Part shown: positions 1 through 5,241 of the stretch, piece after piece
Position numbering within the stretch: position 1 is the first letter of the stretch
Layout of the letters: the number at the start of each line of letters is the position of its first letter
From: an uncultured Granulosicoccaceae bacterium
GTDB lineage: Bacteria; Pseudomonadota; Gammaproteobacteria; JABXHR01
DNA length: 6,067 bases
Assembly: GCA_937921805.1 (NCBI GenBank)
Contig: CAKZUS010000178.1
Coordinates: 1 to 6,067, forward strand
Direction: 5' to 3'
The notes under the pieces: model-generated
Told to the model about the DNA's origin: nothing
The model's input: the letters and a program-made list of their open reading frames with translations, nothing else
Databases searched by the model: none
Program-made: the position numbers and the translations under genes

Positions 1-726
1 AGCCGGCGGCGCAGCGCCGTGGCGGTCGTAGAGCATATACGAGCCAGACATAACTGTTGCGCGTCCCATCAGCTCGGGATCATCGCTGACCAAAAACCCG
101 CCTTCTCCCGAGTTCAAATGCTTATAAGTCTGGGTGCTAAAGCAGGCCGCAGCGCCAAAGTTGCCGCTTTTTACGCCGTTCCAACTCGCTCCCATCGTAT
201 GCGCACAGTCTTCGATGAGTGTGATCTGGTAGCGCTCGCACAAGGCCTGTATGCGCTGCATATCGGGCAAATGCCCCCGCATCAATGACAGCAGCAACAC
301 TGTGGCGTTGCCGCTGTGCATCTTCTGCTCCAAATCCTCCAGATCAATAACCAAGTCCTGGGTGATTTCGACCAGTAGCGGCTTGGCGCCTACTGCGTGG
401 ATGGCTCCAGGCACGGGGGCGAGGGTAAAGGCATTGGTAAGCACCGTATCACCTGGCTTGACTCCTACGGCCCGCAGTGCCAATTGCATCGCTTGGCCGC
501 CGGAGGTGCAGGCGAGGCAATACTGCCGCTGTTGATACGCGGCGTATTCGCGCTCTAACAAGGTCGCTTCGGCGGTCTCGTCTGCGAGCGTGTTGTAGCG
601 GTGTAGGCGCCCAGATTGCAGCACACGCAGGGCGGCGTGCTGGGCGGCCTCGCTCAGGGGTTCTTGCTGGGTGAACTGGCCAGTAAAGGCCGCGATGTTG
701 CCAGAGGCGGGGCGGGTATTACTCAT
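1..726 (-). CDS. DegT/DnrJ/EryC1/StrS-family PLP aminotransferase (C-terminus beyond window)
   Basis: The first 242 codons are present and the gene runs off the left edge; full-length family members are about 370-400 residues. The translation shows the fold-type I aminotransferase layout of this family: a TSGGQAMQLAL segment (residues 74-84, phosphate-binding region), EDCAHTMG (172-179) with Asp173 as the expected partner of the pyridine nitrogen, and STQTYKHLNSGEGG (197-210) with Lys202 as the expected Schiff-base lysine. Such enzymes usually transaminate keto-sugars or cyclitols, some act on other ketones, and the substrate cannot be read here. Its ATG overlaps the ilvM stop codon as ATGA and no good Shine-Dalgarno precedes it, so translation probably depends on coupling to ilvM. 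It occupies the place where enterobacteria have ilvE, a fold-type IV aminotransferase, and is unrelated to IlvE. Family assignment is firm; a role in branched-chain amino acid metabolism is inference from position only. Confidence 0.9.
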   Translation of the reverse strand, partial: MSNTRPASGNIAAFTGQFTQQEPLSEAAQHAALRVLQSGRLHRYNTLADETAEATLLEREYAAYQQRQYCLACTSGGQAMQLALRAVGVKPGDTVLTNAFTLAPVPGAIHAVGAKPLLVEITQDLVIDLEDLEQKMHSGNATVLLLSLMRGHLPDMQRIQALCERYQITLIEDCAHTMGASWNGVKSGNFGAAACFSTQTYKHLNSGEGGFLVSDDPELMGRATVMSGSYMLYDRHGAAPPA

Positions 727-992
727 GCCGGCACTGTAACAGGAATTGCTGGAAATTCCGCCTCTTCGCATTCCAATACATCATAGAGTGCGCGCAGCTG
801 CTGGGGCAGCAAAGCCAAGCGTGGATGTGGCTGCAAGCGAATCCAAAGGCGCAGTTGCTCGGGGTCTTGGGCATCGGGGAGGCTGATCAAGGCAAGCGGG
901 GTAACATTGCGTTGCGACAAGGCGCTACAGATCTGCAGCAGGGCCTTGGGATGATGGCGAACGCGCAGGGCAAAACTCTTAGGCGAGGGCAT
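723..992 (-). CDS. ilvM: acetohydroxyacid synthase small (regulatory) subunit, ACT domain, IlvM-like
   Basis: The gene encodes 89 residues, close to the length of E. coli IlvM and much shorter than IlvN/IlvH two-domain subunits. Residues about 5-75 fit a single ACT domain, with a strand [10 protein letters not shown] followed by a helix [14 protein letters not shown]. The usual ACT 'RPGVL' glycine is replaced by the HHPKALL stretch; E. coli IlvM also lacks that glycine. The subunit would bind the catalytic IlvG-like chain and raise its activity. The single small ACT domain suggests an AHAS II-type enzyme, which in E. coli is valine-insensitive; whether that holds here is inference. The ATG lies inside the end of ilvG (14-nt overlap) with a GGAG seven bases upstream, so start and coupling are both supported. 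Its stop overlaps the aminotransferase start. Sequence similarity in this family is weak, so operon position carries much of the call. Confidence 0.82.
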   Translation of the reverse strand: MPSPKSFALRVRHHPKALLQICSALSQRNVTPLALISLPDAQDPEQLRLWIRLQPHPRLALLPQQLRALYDVLECEEAEFPAIPVTVPA

Positions 993-2637
993 GTTGAGGC
1001 TCCATAATCATGTCGTGATTAGCGCCACCGGGGGGCACCATCGGGTAGACGCGGGCGTCACGACAAATGGGGACGTGAATCAGGCACGGTCCGGGTCGAT
1101 GCAATGCCGCTTCTAGCGACTGGTCCTGTGTGCAGTAATCCCAGCCAAAACCCGCTGCAATAGCGCAGAAATCCGGCCCCGCTAGCGTCGAGGCAAAGCG
1201 GTTGCCGTCGTAGAACAAATCTTGCTGCTGGCGCACCAGCCCTAAGGCTTGGTTATCGAGCAAGACAAGCTTGATGTTCAACCCGAGCGCAGTACTCATT
1301 TCTTGGATGTTGAGCACGACGCTGCCGTCGCCACTAAAGCACACGATGGGACGGTCTGGTTGGGCTAAAGCCGCGCCAATCGCCGCTGGAAGGCCAAAGC
1401 CCATCGTTCCCAGGCCGCCTGAAGTCAGCCATTGTCGGGGTCGGAAGAAGGGGTAAGCCTGTGCGACCCACATCTGGTGCTGCCCCACGTCGGTGGTGAC
1501 GATTGCGTCGGGACCTATGGCCCTGCCAACTCGCTCGATCAGGGCCAGTGGCCCTTGCAGCGTCGGTGTGGGGTGTTGTCGGCGCAAGGCGCTGATCTCT
1601 TGCCACCATCGATCCCGTGGCGGGCGAGTGAGAAGAGGAATCAGCTGTGCCAGCGTGGGCGCCACATCGCCAGCAAGCGTCCAGTCGGCATGGCGGATTT
1701 TGTTCATCTCACTGGCGTCAATATCAGCATGAACCAGCTTGGCGTGGGGGCAGAACTCTGCAACCTTGCCGGTGGCGCGGTCGTCTAGTCGTGCGCCCAC
1801 GACGATGAGCAGGTCGCAGCGCTGCAGGATATGGTTCGTCGAGGCTTGACCATGCATGCCAAGCATACCCAGTGACAGCGGGTGTTCGTTGGGCAACACG
1901 CCCAGTCCCATTAATGTCATGACGCTGGGTAATTGCGCGCACTCCGCTAGGCGCTGCGCAAGGGCCGAAGCCCCCGCATGGATCACCCCGCCGCCTAGAT
2001 ACAGAACGGGGCGTTGGGCGGCGTTGATCGCCTGGGCAGCAGCAAAGACGCTCTCGGGATCGGCACCCTGTGGCGAGGCAGTGACTGCAGCGGACCAGCG
2101 AGACCTAACCGCCTCACTCTCCAGGTCTGTCTCTAGCTGCGCGGTTTGCACGTCTTTGGGGATATCGACCAGCACGGGGCCAGGGCGGCCTTCGCGCGCA
2201 AGGCGAAAGGCTTCGGGAATGATCGTGCACAGCTCCTGGGCGCTGCGCACGATAAAGCTGTGCTTCGTTGCGGGCAGGCTCATGGCATAGATGTCGATCT
2301 CTTGAAACGCATCGCTGCCCTGCATGGATTGGGGGACTTGGCCGGTAATGCACACCAGCGGTATCGAATCCATGCGCGCATCGGCCAGAGCCGTCAAGAC
2401 GTTGGTGGCGCCAGGGCCGGAGGTGGCGAAACACACGCCGACCTCACCGCTGGCCCGGGCGAGGCCTTGTGCGATAAATCCCGCGCCTTGTTCGTGGCGG
2501 GCTTGGACGTGGGTAATACGGCTGTGGCTGAGCGCATCATAGATCGGTAGGATCGCGCCGCCGGGCATGCCGGCAATATGGGTCACGCCTTCGCGTTCGA
2601 GCAAGGCGATGGTCAGACTGGCACCGGTGTATTGCAT
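979..2637 (-). CDS. ilvG: acetohydroxyacid (acetolactate) synthase large subunit, AHAS II-like
   Basis: This ThDP/FAD/Mg-dependent enzyme condenses two pyruvates to acetolactate (valine/leucine route) or pyruvate with 2-ketobutyrate to acetohydroxybutyrate (isoleucine route). At 552 residues it is close to E. coli IlvG (548) and aligns along its whole length. Visible motifs are [12 protein letters not shown] (25-36), RHEQGA with catalytic Glu49, TSGPGATN (72-79), GSDAFQE (107-113) typical of AHAS, GMLGMHG (257-263), GARLDDR (281-287), [10 protein letters not shown] (381-390), and the ThDP site GDGS (436-439) to LLDNQ (459-463). The C-terminus MVPPGGAN (533-540) is also IlvG-like. Residue 471, in the stretch LVRQQQDLF, is Gln where E. 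coli AHAS II has Trp464; that Trp confers 2-ketobutyrate preference. The start is fixed by alignment to the IlvG N-terminus. The GGAG before it is only two bases from the ATG, an unusually tight spacing. The gene lies 84 nt after a valine-rich leader peptide and overlaps ilvM. Confidence 0.96.
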   Translation of the reverse strand: MQYTGASLTIALLEREGVTHIAGMPGGAILPIYDALSHSRITHVQARHEQGAGFIAQGLARASGEVGVCFATSGPGATNVLTALADARMDSIPLVCITGQVPQSMQGSDAFQEIDIYAMSLPATKHSFIVRSAQELCTIIPEAFRLAREGRPGPVLVDIPKDVQTAQLETDLESEAVRSRWSAAVTASPQGADPESVFAAAQAINAAQRPVLYLGGGVIHAGASALAQRLAECAQLPSVMTLMGLGVLPNEHPLSLGMLGMHGQASTNHILQRCDLLIVVGARLDDRATGKVAEFCPHAKLVHADIDASEMNKIRHADWTLAGDVAPTLAQLIPLLTRPPRDRWWQEISALRRQHPTPTLQGPLALIERVGRAIGPDAIVTTDVGQHQMWVAQAYPFFRPRQWLTSGGLGTMGFGLPAAIGAALAQPDRPIVCFSGDGSVVLNIQEMSTALGLNIKLVLLDNQALGLVRQQQDLFYDGNRFASTLAGPDFCAIAAGFGWDYCTQDQSLEAALHRPGPCLIHVPICRDARVYPMVPPGGANHDMIMEPQHALA

Positions 2638-2639
2638 AG

Positions 2640-2673
2640 CTCCATCTCGGTCGGGACGATGTCCGGCGAGATG
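2640..2673 (-). promoter_or_regulatory. stem-loop abutting the ilvG ribosome binding site
   Basis: On the minus strand CATCTCG (2673-2667) is perfectly complementary to CGAGATG (2649-2643). Inside, GGAC (2664-2661) pairs with GTCC (2657-2654) around an ATC loop. The closing base pair includes the first G of GGAG (2643-2640), the only Shine-Dalgarno-like element, which stands two bases from the ilvG ATG. The structure could limit ilvG initiation, or merely separate the attenuator from the gene. The pairing is read directly; the effect is inference. Confidence 0.5.
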
Positions 2674-2681
2674 CTGAGCAG

Positions 2682-2706
2682 CCCCGCCGGTGTGACACCG
2701 TCGGGG
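2682..2706 (-). terminator. attenuator hairpin (3:4) of the ilv leader, without a U-tract
   Basis: On the minus strand CCCCG-A-CGGTG is followed by a TCA loop and CACCG-G-CGGGG: two 5-bp GC-rich helices separated by a single A/G mismatch. It stands 15 nt after the leader-peptide stop codon and 44 nt before ilvG, where an ilv attenuator terminator is expected. The 5' arm is also half of an alternative antiterminator pairing. The transcript continues with CTGCTCAGC rather than a run of U, so intrinsic termination is doubtful. Rho-assisted termination or a purely structural role are alternatives. Confidence 0.6.
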
Positions 2707-2727
2707 TAAGTAGACTTTCCCCTACGG
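2698..2727 (-). promoter_or_regulatory. antiterminator pairing (2:3) of the ilv leader
   Basis: CCGTAGGGG (2727-2719, minus strand), which contains the leader peptide's last sense codon and its TAG stop, pairs with CCCCGACGG (2706-2698) with one A/G mismatch. The second element is the 5' arm of the 3:4 hairpin, so the two structures exclude each other. A shorter 1:2 pairing is also possible between CCTAC (2758-2754), just before the valine codon run, and GTAGG (2725-2721). This matches the segment logic of amino-acid biosynthetic attenuators: a ribosome stalled in the valine run masks segment 1 and frees segment 2, and a ribosome at the stop codon masks segment 2. Confidence 0.65.
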
Positions 2728-2796
2728 CACGCTCACGACTACGACTACGACAGGTAGGCGCAAGACGAGGGACGTGGCGAGGGAAATAAGGGACAT
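2722..2796 (-). CDS. ilvL: ilv operon leader peptide (24 aa, valine-rich)
   Basis: This short reading frame, too small for most gene callers, begins MSLISLATSLVLRLP, continues with six valines in a row (residues 16-21, codons GTC GTA GTC GTA GTC GTG) and ends SVP-stop. Fourteen of 24 residues are Leu, Ile or Val: eight Val, five Leu, one Ile. That is the signature of leader peptides such as E. coli IlvL, whose translation senses charged branched-chain tRNAs. It lies between a sigma70-like promoter and ilvG, and its stop codon sits inside segment 2 of the alternative RNA structures. The strong valine weighting suggests tRNA-Val charging is the main signal. An in-frame TGA lies two codons upstream, so the ATG at 2796 is the natural start; its Shine-Dalgarno is weak. 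Expression is not proven, but composition, location and RNA pairing agree. Confidence 0.85.
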   Translation of the reverse strand: MSLISLATSLVLRLPVVVVVVSVP

Positions 2797-2827
2797 TGCA
2801 GGTCATGTTTTTAGCAAGTTCAGAAAG

Positions 2828-2855
2828 AGTATCGGCCTTGCGGCGAAGAAGTCAA
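2828..2855 (-). promoter_or_regulatory. sigma70-like promoter of the ilvL-ilvG-ilvM operon
   Basis: On the minus strand TTGACT (2855-2850, five of six consensus bases) is separated by 16 nt from GATACT (2833-2828, four of six). Transcription would start near 2821, giving about 25 nt of untranslated RNA before the leader peptide ATG. No other comparable pair was seen between the leader and the divergent gene. Confidence 0.65.
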
Positions 2856-2880
2856 TATTTCTGTGCTGTGTAGGTGTGCC

Positions 2881-2894
2881 ACACTCATGAGTGT
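2881..2894. promoter_or_regulatory. 14-bp perfect palindrome, candidate operator
   Basis: ACACTCATGAGTGT is a perfect inverted repeat. It ends five bases before the TATAAT of the rightward promoter and so lies between its -35 and -10 regions. A second, overlapping inverted repeat has arms GTGTG (2874-2878) and CACAC (2880-2884). The position suits a repressor or a spacer-binding activator of the HAD/dehydrogenase unit. It lies about 26-39 bp upstream of the leftward -35, so it could also affect the ilv promoter. No regulator gene is visible in the window. Confidence 0.5.
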
Positions 2895-2899
2895 ATTTT

Positions 2900-2905
2900 T
2901 ATAAT
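2900..2905 (+). promoter_or_regulatory. -10 element of the promoter for the HAD phosphatase gene
   Basis: A perfect TATAAT lies in an AT-rich stretch (2895-2910) with no good -35: the best option, GCCACA at 2878-2883, matches three of six bases. A weak -35 with an overlapping palindrome suggests an activator-dependent or repressible promoter. The start point would be near 2912, immediately before AAGG (2915-2918), the ribosome site seven bases from the ATG. Confidence 0.55.
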
Positions 2906-2925
2906 TATTCCCAAAAGGTAGCGCT

Positions 2926-3567
2926 ATGAAGCTGGTCATTTTTGATAACGATGGCACCTTGGTAAACACCGAGGTGATCTCGGTGCAGTCTTTAGTCAGC
3001 ATGGCCGAGCGTCTCGGGGTCCCTATTACGTTCGAAGAAGCAGATCAGCGCTTCACGGGGCGCAAGCTGACGGACTGTATTGCAGAGATAGAGCAAGCTG
3101 GAGGGCGGGCGTTTACCCAAGACGAATTGGCGACTCAGAGTCAGTTCTTTGTTGATACGCTAGAAAAAGGCCTTGATGCTATGCCAGGAGCCATGGCGCT
3201 GTTGGGTTCGCTTGAGCTACCGCTGTGTGTGGCGAGCAATGCTGATCTCTCGCACGTGAATCAGTGTATGCGTTTGACGGGCTTAGAGGTCTATGTACCG
3301 CCAGCGGTGCGCTTTAGCGCCTACGATATCAATGTGTGGAAACCCGATCCTGATTTGTTTCTACACGCCGCGAGTCAAATGGGCGTTGCTCCCACAGACT
3401 GCGTGGTGATCGAGGATAGCAGTGTGGGCATGCAGGCGGGCGTGCGAGCGGGCATGACGGTTCTGGGTTATACGCCGCATGGAGCGCCTGTTGATGCGCC
3501 CGATGGAGTGCATTTTTATCAGCATCACGACCAAGTGTTGTCGATCTTGGCGGGTTTGTCGCGCTAA
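2926..3567 (+). CDS. HAD-superfamily phosphatase, YieH/beta-phosphoglucomutase-like subgroup
   Basis: This is a soluble 213-residue phosphohydrolase with all four HAD motifs. Motif I is FDNDGTLVN with nucleophile Asp7 and acid/base Asp9; motif II is CVASNAD with Ser104; motif III is the Lys of WKPDP (Lys139); motif IV is VIEDSSVG with Glu163-Asp164 for magnesium. Residues about 15-85 form the helical cap of subclass I. Its length and several stretches (GTLVNTEVI near the N-terminus, FSAYDINVWKPDPDLFLHAA at 130-149) resemble E. coli YieH, a 6-phosphogluconate phosphatase. HAD substrates are poorly predicted from sequence, so phosphoglycolate or other sugar-phosphates remain possible. AAGG stands seven bases before the ATG, supporting the start. 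The dehydrogenase gene follows after 33 nt on the same strand, probably in one transcript. Confidence 0.9.
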   Translation: MKLVIFDNDGTLVNTEVISVQSLVSMAERLGVPITFEEADQRFTGRKLTDCIAEIEQAGGRAFTQDELATQSQFFVDTLEKGLDAMPGAMALLGSLELPLCVASNADLSHVNQCMRLTGLEVYVPPAVRFSAYDINVWKPDPDLFLHAASQMGVAPTDCVVIEDSSVGMQAGVRAGMTVLGYTPHGAPVDAPDGVHFYQHHDQVLSILAGLSR

Positions 3568-3600
3568 GATGAGCGGCATGTTGTACTGAGACCTCAGCCG

Positions 3601-4914
3601 ATGGCCTGCCACTACTACGACCCCAGCGATAGCAGTAACTTCACCGTCGCCATGCCGCGACTGACGTTTGGCCGAGGGAGCTTGGCAGAACTCGGCGCCC
3701 GAACGCGCATACTGGCGCGCGACCGGGGCGTGACGGGAGTGATACGGGTTGCGCTCGTGACCGACCCGCACCTCTTGCCAACATCAATACTGCGCGCGGC
3801 CTTGAGTAGCTTGCGTGCGGCGCAGTGCGAAGTGGCGATTTTCAGCGAGCTATGCGTCGAGGCAGACGATCTCTCCGTTGCCGATGCGGCGCGGTTTCTT
3901 CGCGATGCCCGACCGCATGTGGTGGTGTCAGTCGGGGGGGGATCAGTCATCGATACGGCGAAGGCGGCGATGGTCGTCGCGCGCTATGAAACGCCGGTCA
4001 ACGAATACTTTGCTCCCCCGATGGGAGCGGGCAAAAGCGTACCGGGGCCGCTGTGGCCGCATATCGCCTGCCCGACCACATCGGGCACTGGGTCGGAGTG
4101 TACGCCGGTATCGGTGCTGCGTTTGACGGCGCTGCGCTGCAAATTCGTTTTTGCCAGCGCGTATATGTTGCCCGATGTCGCGATTGTTGATCCCGCATGC
4201 ACGGATGCCTTGCCCCGAACGATGGCGGCCAGCACGGGGTTTGATGCCCTGAGTCATGCGCTAGAGTGCTATACCGCCAAGCCCTATTGCGACTGGGAGG
4301 TCTCTGCCGACCCGCGCTTGCGTCCCAGCACCCAGGGCGCCAATCCCTGGAGTGATTTACTCGCCAAAGAGGTCTTGTCGCTATGTGGACAATATCTGAT
4401 CGACGCGGTAGAGGGCGAACAACAGGCGCGCGATAAGATGAGCTGGGCGGCGACGCTGGCGGGCATCGCGTTTGGGCATGCCGGCACGCACCTGCCGCAT
4501 GCCATGTCTTATGGCATTACCCATCTTATGTCGGATATAGAGACTGCTGACTACCCGCAGGCTTCGCCCTTTATCCCGCACGGTATTAGCGTCGCTGTGA
4601 GCCTGCCCGCTATTGTGCGTTTTACTGCACCAGGGGCACCGATGCGTCATCAGCGCGCCGCTCAGTTGCTCGGCGCGACGCTAGACAGTACAGACCCGAA
4701 TGCCTCGGGTGCTTTGCTGAGCGCTCGCTTGATAGAACTGATGGCCAAAACTGGCCTGCCCAATGGCTTGTTAGCATTGGGCTTTGATGCCTCGGATCTA
4801 CCGGCTTTGACCGAATCGAGCATGCGTCAGGGGCGGGCTATCGGCAACGCGCCCCGCTTGGCCAGCAGCCAAGATATGCAAGAGATGTATCGGCAAGCTT
4901 TGCAGCACTGGTGA
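3601..4914 (+). CDS. iron-containing alcohol dehydrogenase, hydroxyacid-oxoacid transhydrogenase (ADHFE1/HOT)-like
   Basis: The product is a 437-residue group III (Fe-dependent) alcohol dehydrogenase. The nucleotide-binding motif GGGSVID is at 112-118, TTSGTGSE at 159-166, and the expected metal ligands are Asp215 and His219 (GFDALSHALE), His300 (HLPHAMSY) and His327 (IPHG). The insertion ending RPSTQGANPWSDLLA (241-255), HAGTHLPHAMSYGITHLM (293-310) and the C-terminal LAPR-like region (APRLASSQDM, 417-426) match human ADHFE1 better than FucO- or AdhE-type enzymes. ADHFE1 oxidises 4-hydroxybutyrate to succinic semialdehyde while reducing 2-oxoglutarate to D-2-hydroxyglutarate with a tightly bound cofactor. 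That activity is inferred by similarity; an ordinary NAD-linked 4-hydroxybutyrate dehydrogenase is the main alternative. No clear Shine-Dalgarno precedes the ATG, and a CTGAG/CTCAG inverted repeat (3586-3597) sits just upstream. The start is kept because residues 1-35 fit the family N-terminus. Confidence 0.88.
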   Translation: MACHYYDPSDSSNFTVAMPRLTFGRGSLAELGARTRILARDRGVTGVIRVALVTDPHLLPTSILRAALSSLRAAQCEVAIFSELCVEADDLSVADAARFLRDARPHVVVSVGGGSVIDTAKAAMVVARYETPVNEYFAPPMGAGKSVPGPLWPHIACPTTSGTGSECTPVSVLRLTALRCKFVFASAYMLPDVAIVDPACTDALPRTMAASTGFDALSHALECYTAKPYCDWEVSADPRLRPSTQGANPWSDLLAKEVLSLCGQYLIDAVEGEQQARDKMSWAATLAGIAFGHAGTHLPHAMSYGITHLMSDIETADYPQASPFIPHGISVAVSLPAIVRFTAPGAPMRHQRAAQLLGATLDSTDPNASGALLSARLIELMAKTGLPNGLLALGFDASDLPALTESSMRQGRAIGNAPRLASSQDMQEMYRQALQHW

Positions 4915-4916
4915 GC

Positions 4917-4966
4917 GCGGCTTGCGAGGTTTATGAGGCGTGAGGCGTGACCCTAGCCGCTTTTTT
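4917..4966 (+). terminator. candidate Rho-independent terminator after the dehydrogenase gene
   Basis: GCGGCT (4917-4922) is complementary to AGCCGC (4955-4960), which is followed at once by six T (4961-4966). The 32-nt loop is long and contains a tandem TGAGGCG repeat (4934-4947), so the hairpin is weaker than usual. The arm-plus-T-tract arrangement three bases after the stop codon still supports termination. Confidence 0.55.
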
Positions 4967-5100
4967 GTACCCATTTGGTTACATTTATTGTCTGTAGTAG
5001 AAATTTGTGACGGGGATCGGCATGAGAGCCATTGGGAGCTTTAATACCGCACTTTGAGAGCAAATCGCGTCGAAAAACGCCAATAGCGCCGATTTTTTGG

Positions 5101-5131
5101 GGGCTGACCACAACAGTGGCCTCTACAGCCC
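5101..5131 (+). other. stem-loop in the intergenic region
   Basis: GGGCTG (5101-5106) pairs with CAGCCC (5126-5131). Inside, CCAC (5108-5111) pairs with GTGG (5116-5119) around an AACA loop, leaving a single A opposite a six-base bulge. ATTTT follows. It could be a weak terminator, the 3' end of a small RNA, or an RNA structure without function. It lies upstream of the proposed promoter of the next gene, so it is probably not in that gene's 5' leader. Confidence 0.4.
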
Positions 5132-5168
5132 ATTTTGCAGGAGGCTCACAGCGGAAATAAGTGGCCTA

Positions 5169-5200
5169 TTTTGGTGTTCCGGTTTTTTTGGTGTTTCTGG
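5169..5200 (+). repeat. direct repeat pair upstream of the harpin-like gene, candidate activator site
   Basis: TTTTGGTGTTCCGG (5169-5182) recurs as TTTTGGTGTTTCTGG (5186-5200), offset by 17 bp. The second copy runs into the extended -10 element and covers the place where a -35 would be. Tandem half-sites in this position are common for transcriptional activators. The sequence matches neither a hrp box (GGAACC...CCAC) nor a PIP box. Confidence 0.4.
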
Positions 5201-5206
5201 CATAGT
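5198..5206 (+). promoter_or_regulatory. extended -10 promoter candidate for the harpin-like gene
   Basis: TGGCATAGT combines the TGN extension with CATAGT, which matches four of six bases of TATAAT. No recognisable -35 lies at the proper distance; that space is occupied by the T-rich direct repeats. A start near 5213 would give about 30 nt of leader containing TAAGG at 5229-5233. Confidence 0.4.
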
Positions 5207-5241
5207 GAGGTTGATGTCATAACACAACTAAGGCCAATACA

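Larger units (their letters stand above)
4967..5241 (+). other. intergenic region upstream of the harpin-like gene
   Basis: No credible protein-coding gene was found on either strand; the only start-stop frame with an acceptable context is 11 codons (5022-5057). The stretch is more AT-rich than its flanks, with A and T runs at 5072-5077 and 5093-5098. It holds the stem-loop, the direct repeat and the promoter listed separately. The ribosome site for the next gene is TAAGG (5229-5233), eight bases before the ATG at 5242. Confidence 0.6.

Noticed and set aside
1432..1788. Plus-strand frames of 60-144 codons opposite ilvG
   Set aside because: They lie entirely antisense to a full-length, motif-complete acetohydroxyacid synthase and show no recognisable domain.
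2537..2806. An 89-codon minus-strand frame starting ten bases upstream of the leader peptide
   Set aside because: It overlaps both the leader and the start of ilvG in another frame. Its arginine/serine-rich translation looks like an out-of-frame reading of a GC-rich gene. The short valine-rich frame explains the region better.
979..4914. A phosphonate biosynthesis cluster (ThDP decarboxylase, aminotransferase, Fe-alcohol dehydrogenase, HAD phosphatase)
   Set aside because: The enzyme classes superficially fit, but the ThDP enzyme is a full-length AHAS with GSDAFQE and an IlvM partner. No PEP mutase is present, and the dehydrogenase is ADHFE1-like.
5022..5057. An 11-codon frame in the intergenic region before the harpin-like gene
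   Set aside because: It is too short to judge, has no leader-like amino acid bias, and is not positioned before a matching biosynthetic gene.
5140..5241. A hrp box, PIP box or sigma54 promoter upstream of the harpin-like gene
   Set aside because: No GGAACC...CCAC pair or TTCG...TTCG pair was found. TGGCAT...TTGAT at 5198-5215 has wrong -24/-12 spacing for sigma54.
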